From Diphasiastrum complanatum (lineage: Eukaryota; Streptophyta; Lycopodiopsida; Lycopodiales; Lycopodiaceae), in assembly GCA_029204225.1 (NCBI GenBank), contig CM055095.1, positions 66,305,940 to 66,369,939 on the forward strand: a stretch of 64,000 nt of DNA. The letters run 5' to 3'. The position numbers and the translations under genes were made by a program. Shown here one piece after another: positions 61,839 through 64,000 of the stretch (its first letter is position 1; every line of letters begins with the position of its first letter). Below the pieces are notes generated by a model. The model did not search any database, was not told the DNA's origin, and saw nothing but the letters and a program-made list of their open reading frames with translations.

Positions 61839-63744
61839 TGAATTTAATATGACTCTATGTGAGGAAGACATATGTGATTTAAATTTGGTGAGTTTCAAGT
61901 TAATAGGATGTTTGAGTCTCAAAAATCATTTTTCAATGCATGAAATATCCACATGTTTTTTGATATACAAGTAGATTCTCATGTGAGTCAACATCTAGTG
62001 TTAACAAAAAAAATTGCATTGCAACTTTGCTCCTTTGTTGTCGAGTTGAAGATGATGGATGTGCACTTAACCCAAGACGTTCTTGTAAAAAATTGATATT
62101 GTTGAATTTCGTAAATGATTCGACATTGTCAACTCGAAATTAAAAGCAAGCACATCCACATCTTTAAGATTTATGTCATCACCTCTTGGCTGATTCTTTA
62201 TTGAACTCTTCCTTTTGCCCTTTGGATCTAATTGCAACATTTCCAACTCATTAGGGGATATCAAGAAGTTTGACTTTAAAGAGAGACTATGTAGAGAGAA
62301 AAGAAAAATCAACAACATTTAGAAGACACTTTTGAATTTCTAATGCTGCCCACTATTTAACTAGTATGGCGAACTTGAACAAGCCTACATTTTGAAGTCT
62401 TTCCATCCCTTCATTGAAATCCTTAATAATGAAAGATGCTTCCATTTCACACCTTTCACTAGGAAAAATATGCTCTTCAAAACACAGGTCTGAACTTGAG
62501 ACATTAATTGCTTTTGGCATCAATCGCTTGAGTGCAGACAAATTTTGAACTTGTTGTTATAAAATATAGAGCGAGAGATACAAAGAGCTCTCATAAAATC
62601 TTTAATCTTGTGAAATCTCTCATCTTGTAAAGCCTTTCATTTTGTTACTAGTATCACAATGGAAAAGTCAACTTCATGTTGCACTTCTTGTAATAGAAAA
62701 TATTGATGTTATTATCAAACATTGAGAAAACATAACTTTAAGCATGTCAATTTGTGGGTAATGGATCAGTTTATCCTAAAGATCTAAATATCGGAATGTG
62801 TCCTTATTTCAAATCTATTAGTTAGCTGACTAAATTCACATGGGATGGAAATAGTGGTTAACTTGGATACTACCACAGATTGTAGTAATGCGACAATCAA
62901 CAATTGAAACTTTTGAATCAATAATGATTAAAATCTAAAATATAGATTATATCTTATTATCATAAATTGAAATTGTTTGTTATTATTATTATGTTTGTTA
63001 AATATTTTCTTGAAGTGACTTTTGGATTAAGAATGTTTCTATCTTGCAAATCATGTTTGGTAGTTAATGATCACCTCAAATGTGTTCTATCATGTAGAAA
63101 CAAAGTTCTTTCATATGGATTCAAAATTTCGATGCTCTTTCATTTGCTAATTTCAATATACCCTATATTAATGGGCATGGCAAATGATCATTTTGTGACA
63201 TGTAGCCTATAATTTTAATGGTTATGTCACTTTTTACAAAATTATCTTGTATGTGGCTTTGGAATGTTTATGTCCTACTAAAAATTTAGATAGCTTTGAT
63301 TACTATAATAACTATTGGTGCAAAAGAGCATACTAAGTATCAAGCAACGGAGTCGAGCCACCAAACTATGATAAAGAGCATCAACAAATTATAGATAAAG
63401 GCATTCCAGAGTCTATATGTACTGGGAATGCCAATGCCAGAGAAGTCGACAAGTCACGGACCAACGAGCAGAAACAAAGCCTAGCACCTCACCACCATAT
63501 TTTACGACGACGAGAATAAATGCATGGATGAGTCGGCATAAAGACTTAGATCTACCGAGAATGTAATGTCAGACACCCGTAGAAGGTGCATTGTACTCGT
63601 AAGCCTATGGCGTGAGAAGTAGAAGTAGATCAATGCTCTAATGGGCCCAAAGTGAAAAAGGATCCCAAGTAGTTAAAATTTGGTTTTAAATATTTTCATA
63701 AAGTCAAGTTCTTATAGCACATGGTTTTGGAACCATAAACCCTA
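61456..63744. other. No gene recognised
   Basis: AT-rich sequence. Short minus-strand frames at 62067-62318 and 62353-62541 have no family signature. Old mobile-element sequence is likely but not provable by reading. Confidence 0.4.
61784..61834. repeat. (GA)n microsatellite
   Basis: GA run of about 51 bp with one GC interruption at its start. Confidence 0.95.
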
Positions 63745-64000
63745 AGAAGTTGCTACTCAAATTGTTTTAGCACATTCACATAAAGATCTGTTTTTCCTCT
63801 TAGCTACTCCATTTTGAGATGGAGAATAAGCACAAGAAAACTCTCTCTTTATTCCTTCACCTTCACAGTATTCATGAAACTTGTTGGAGATGTATTCACC
63901 TCCTCCATCACATCTTAAAGCTTTAACTTTAAAAGAAAACTGTTTCGCAACATAAGCTTTGAAGATTAGGAAGTGATCAAAATCCATAGCCTTTGAAGAA
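63745..64000 (-). pseudogene. Copia integrase fragment at window edge
   Basis: Minus strand: FLIFKAYVAKQFSFKVKALR, CDGGGEYISNKFHEYCEGEG, FSCAYSPSQNGVAKRKNRSL and CECAKTI, then a stop and loss of homology at about 63757. The right end continues beyond the window. It is the same subfamily as the reversed integrase piece at 34462-35018. Confidence 0.85.

Noticed and set aside
62067-62541. Two adjoining minus-strand frames that might form a gene
   Set aside because: No shared family match and no good splice join was seen.

Overview
The window looks like nuclear DNA of a land plant with a large, repeat-rich genome. The reasons are GT-AG introns, one intact gene for a plant-type GT61 glycosyltransferase, Copia, Gypsy, LINE-like and CACTA (En/Spm) elements typical of plants, and many long (GA)n/(CT)n tracts. 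A seed-free plant such as a fern is my guess from the GA-rich, transposon-dense character, but nothing in the sequence proves the clade.

Only two host genes can be supported. At 1-2199 (minus) is the 5' part of a gene for a signal-peptide-bearing, single-pass membrane protein that runs off the left edge. At 58141-61197 (plus) is a complete two-exon gene for a type II membrane GT61-like glycosyltransferase. A broken inverted copy of the second gene's locus lies at 25802-27597 (minus): it joins sequence from about 1.7 kb upstream of the gene directly to the middle of the last exon, with the roughly 4.4 kb between missing.

Nearly everything else is mobile DNA in layers. At 4.6-9.5 kb there are two decayed Copia starts (PBS, gag) and a Gypsy remnant, then a 1.46-kb degenerate repeat array. 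At 11.2-13.8 kb lies a CACTA-like element with a Transposase_24-type pseudogene and a foldback 3' end. At 14.1-23.6 kb there is a mosaic of Gypsy pol, Copia pol pieces in both orientations, and a Gypsy-type LTR. At 23.8-24.8 kb is a foldback element whose short relative sits at 37.9-38.3 kb. At 28.5-33.5 kb are very decayed LTR-element remains. At 33.5-36.2 kb is a minus-strand Copia carrying a piece of integrase in the opposite direction. At 36.2-39.8 kb is a short gag-only LTR element, at 39.9-50.7 kb a 10.8-kb minus-strand Gypsy with an extra open region after pol, and at 51.2-51.9 kb a Copia-type LTR with PBS. At 52.1-54.4 kb is an internally deleted Copia that sits inside a (GA)n tract, and at 54.7-55.7 kb a LINE-like ORF1. 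The right end (61.5-64 kb) is mostly featureless apart from a Copia integrase fragment.

No RNA genes, CRISPR arrays, operons or bacterial-type signals were found. Every transposon coding region carries stops or frameshifts, so none looks autonomous now. The points most worth following are the inverted GT61 duplicate and its one-sided CpG loss, the accessory open region of the Gypsy element, the paired foldback elements, and the Copia insertion flanked on both sides by (GA)n.
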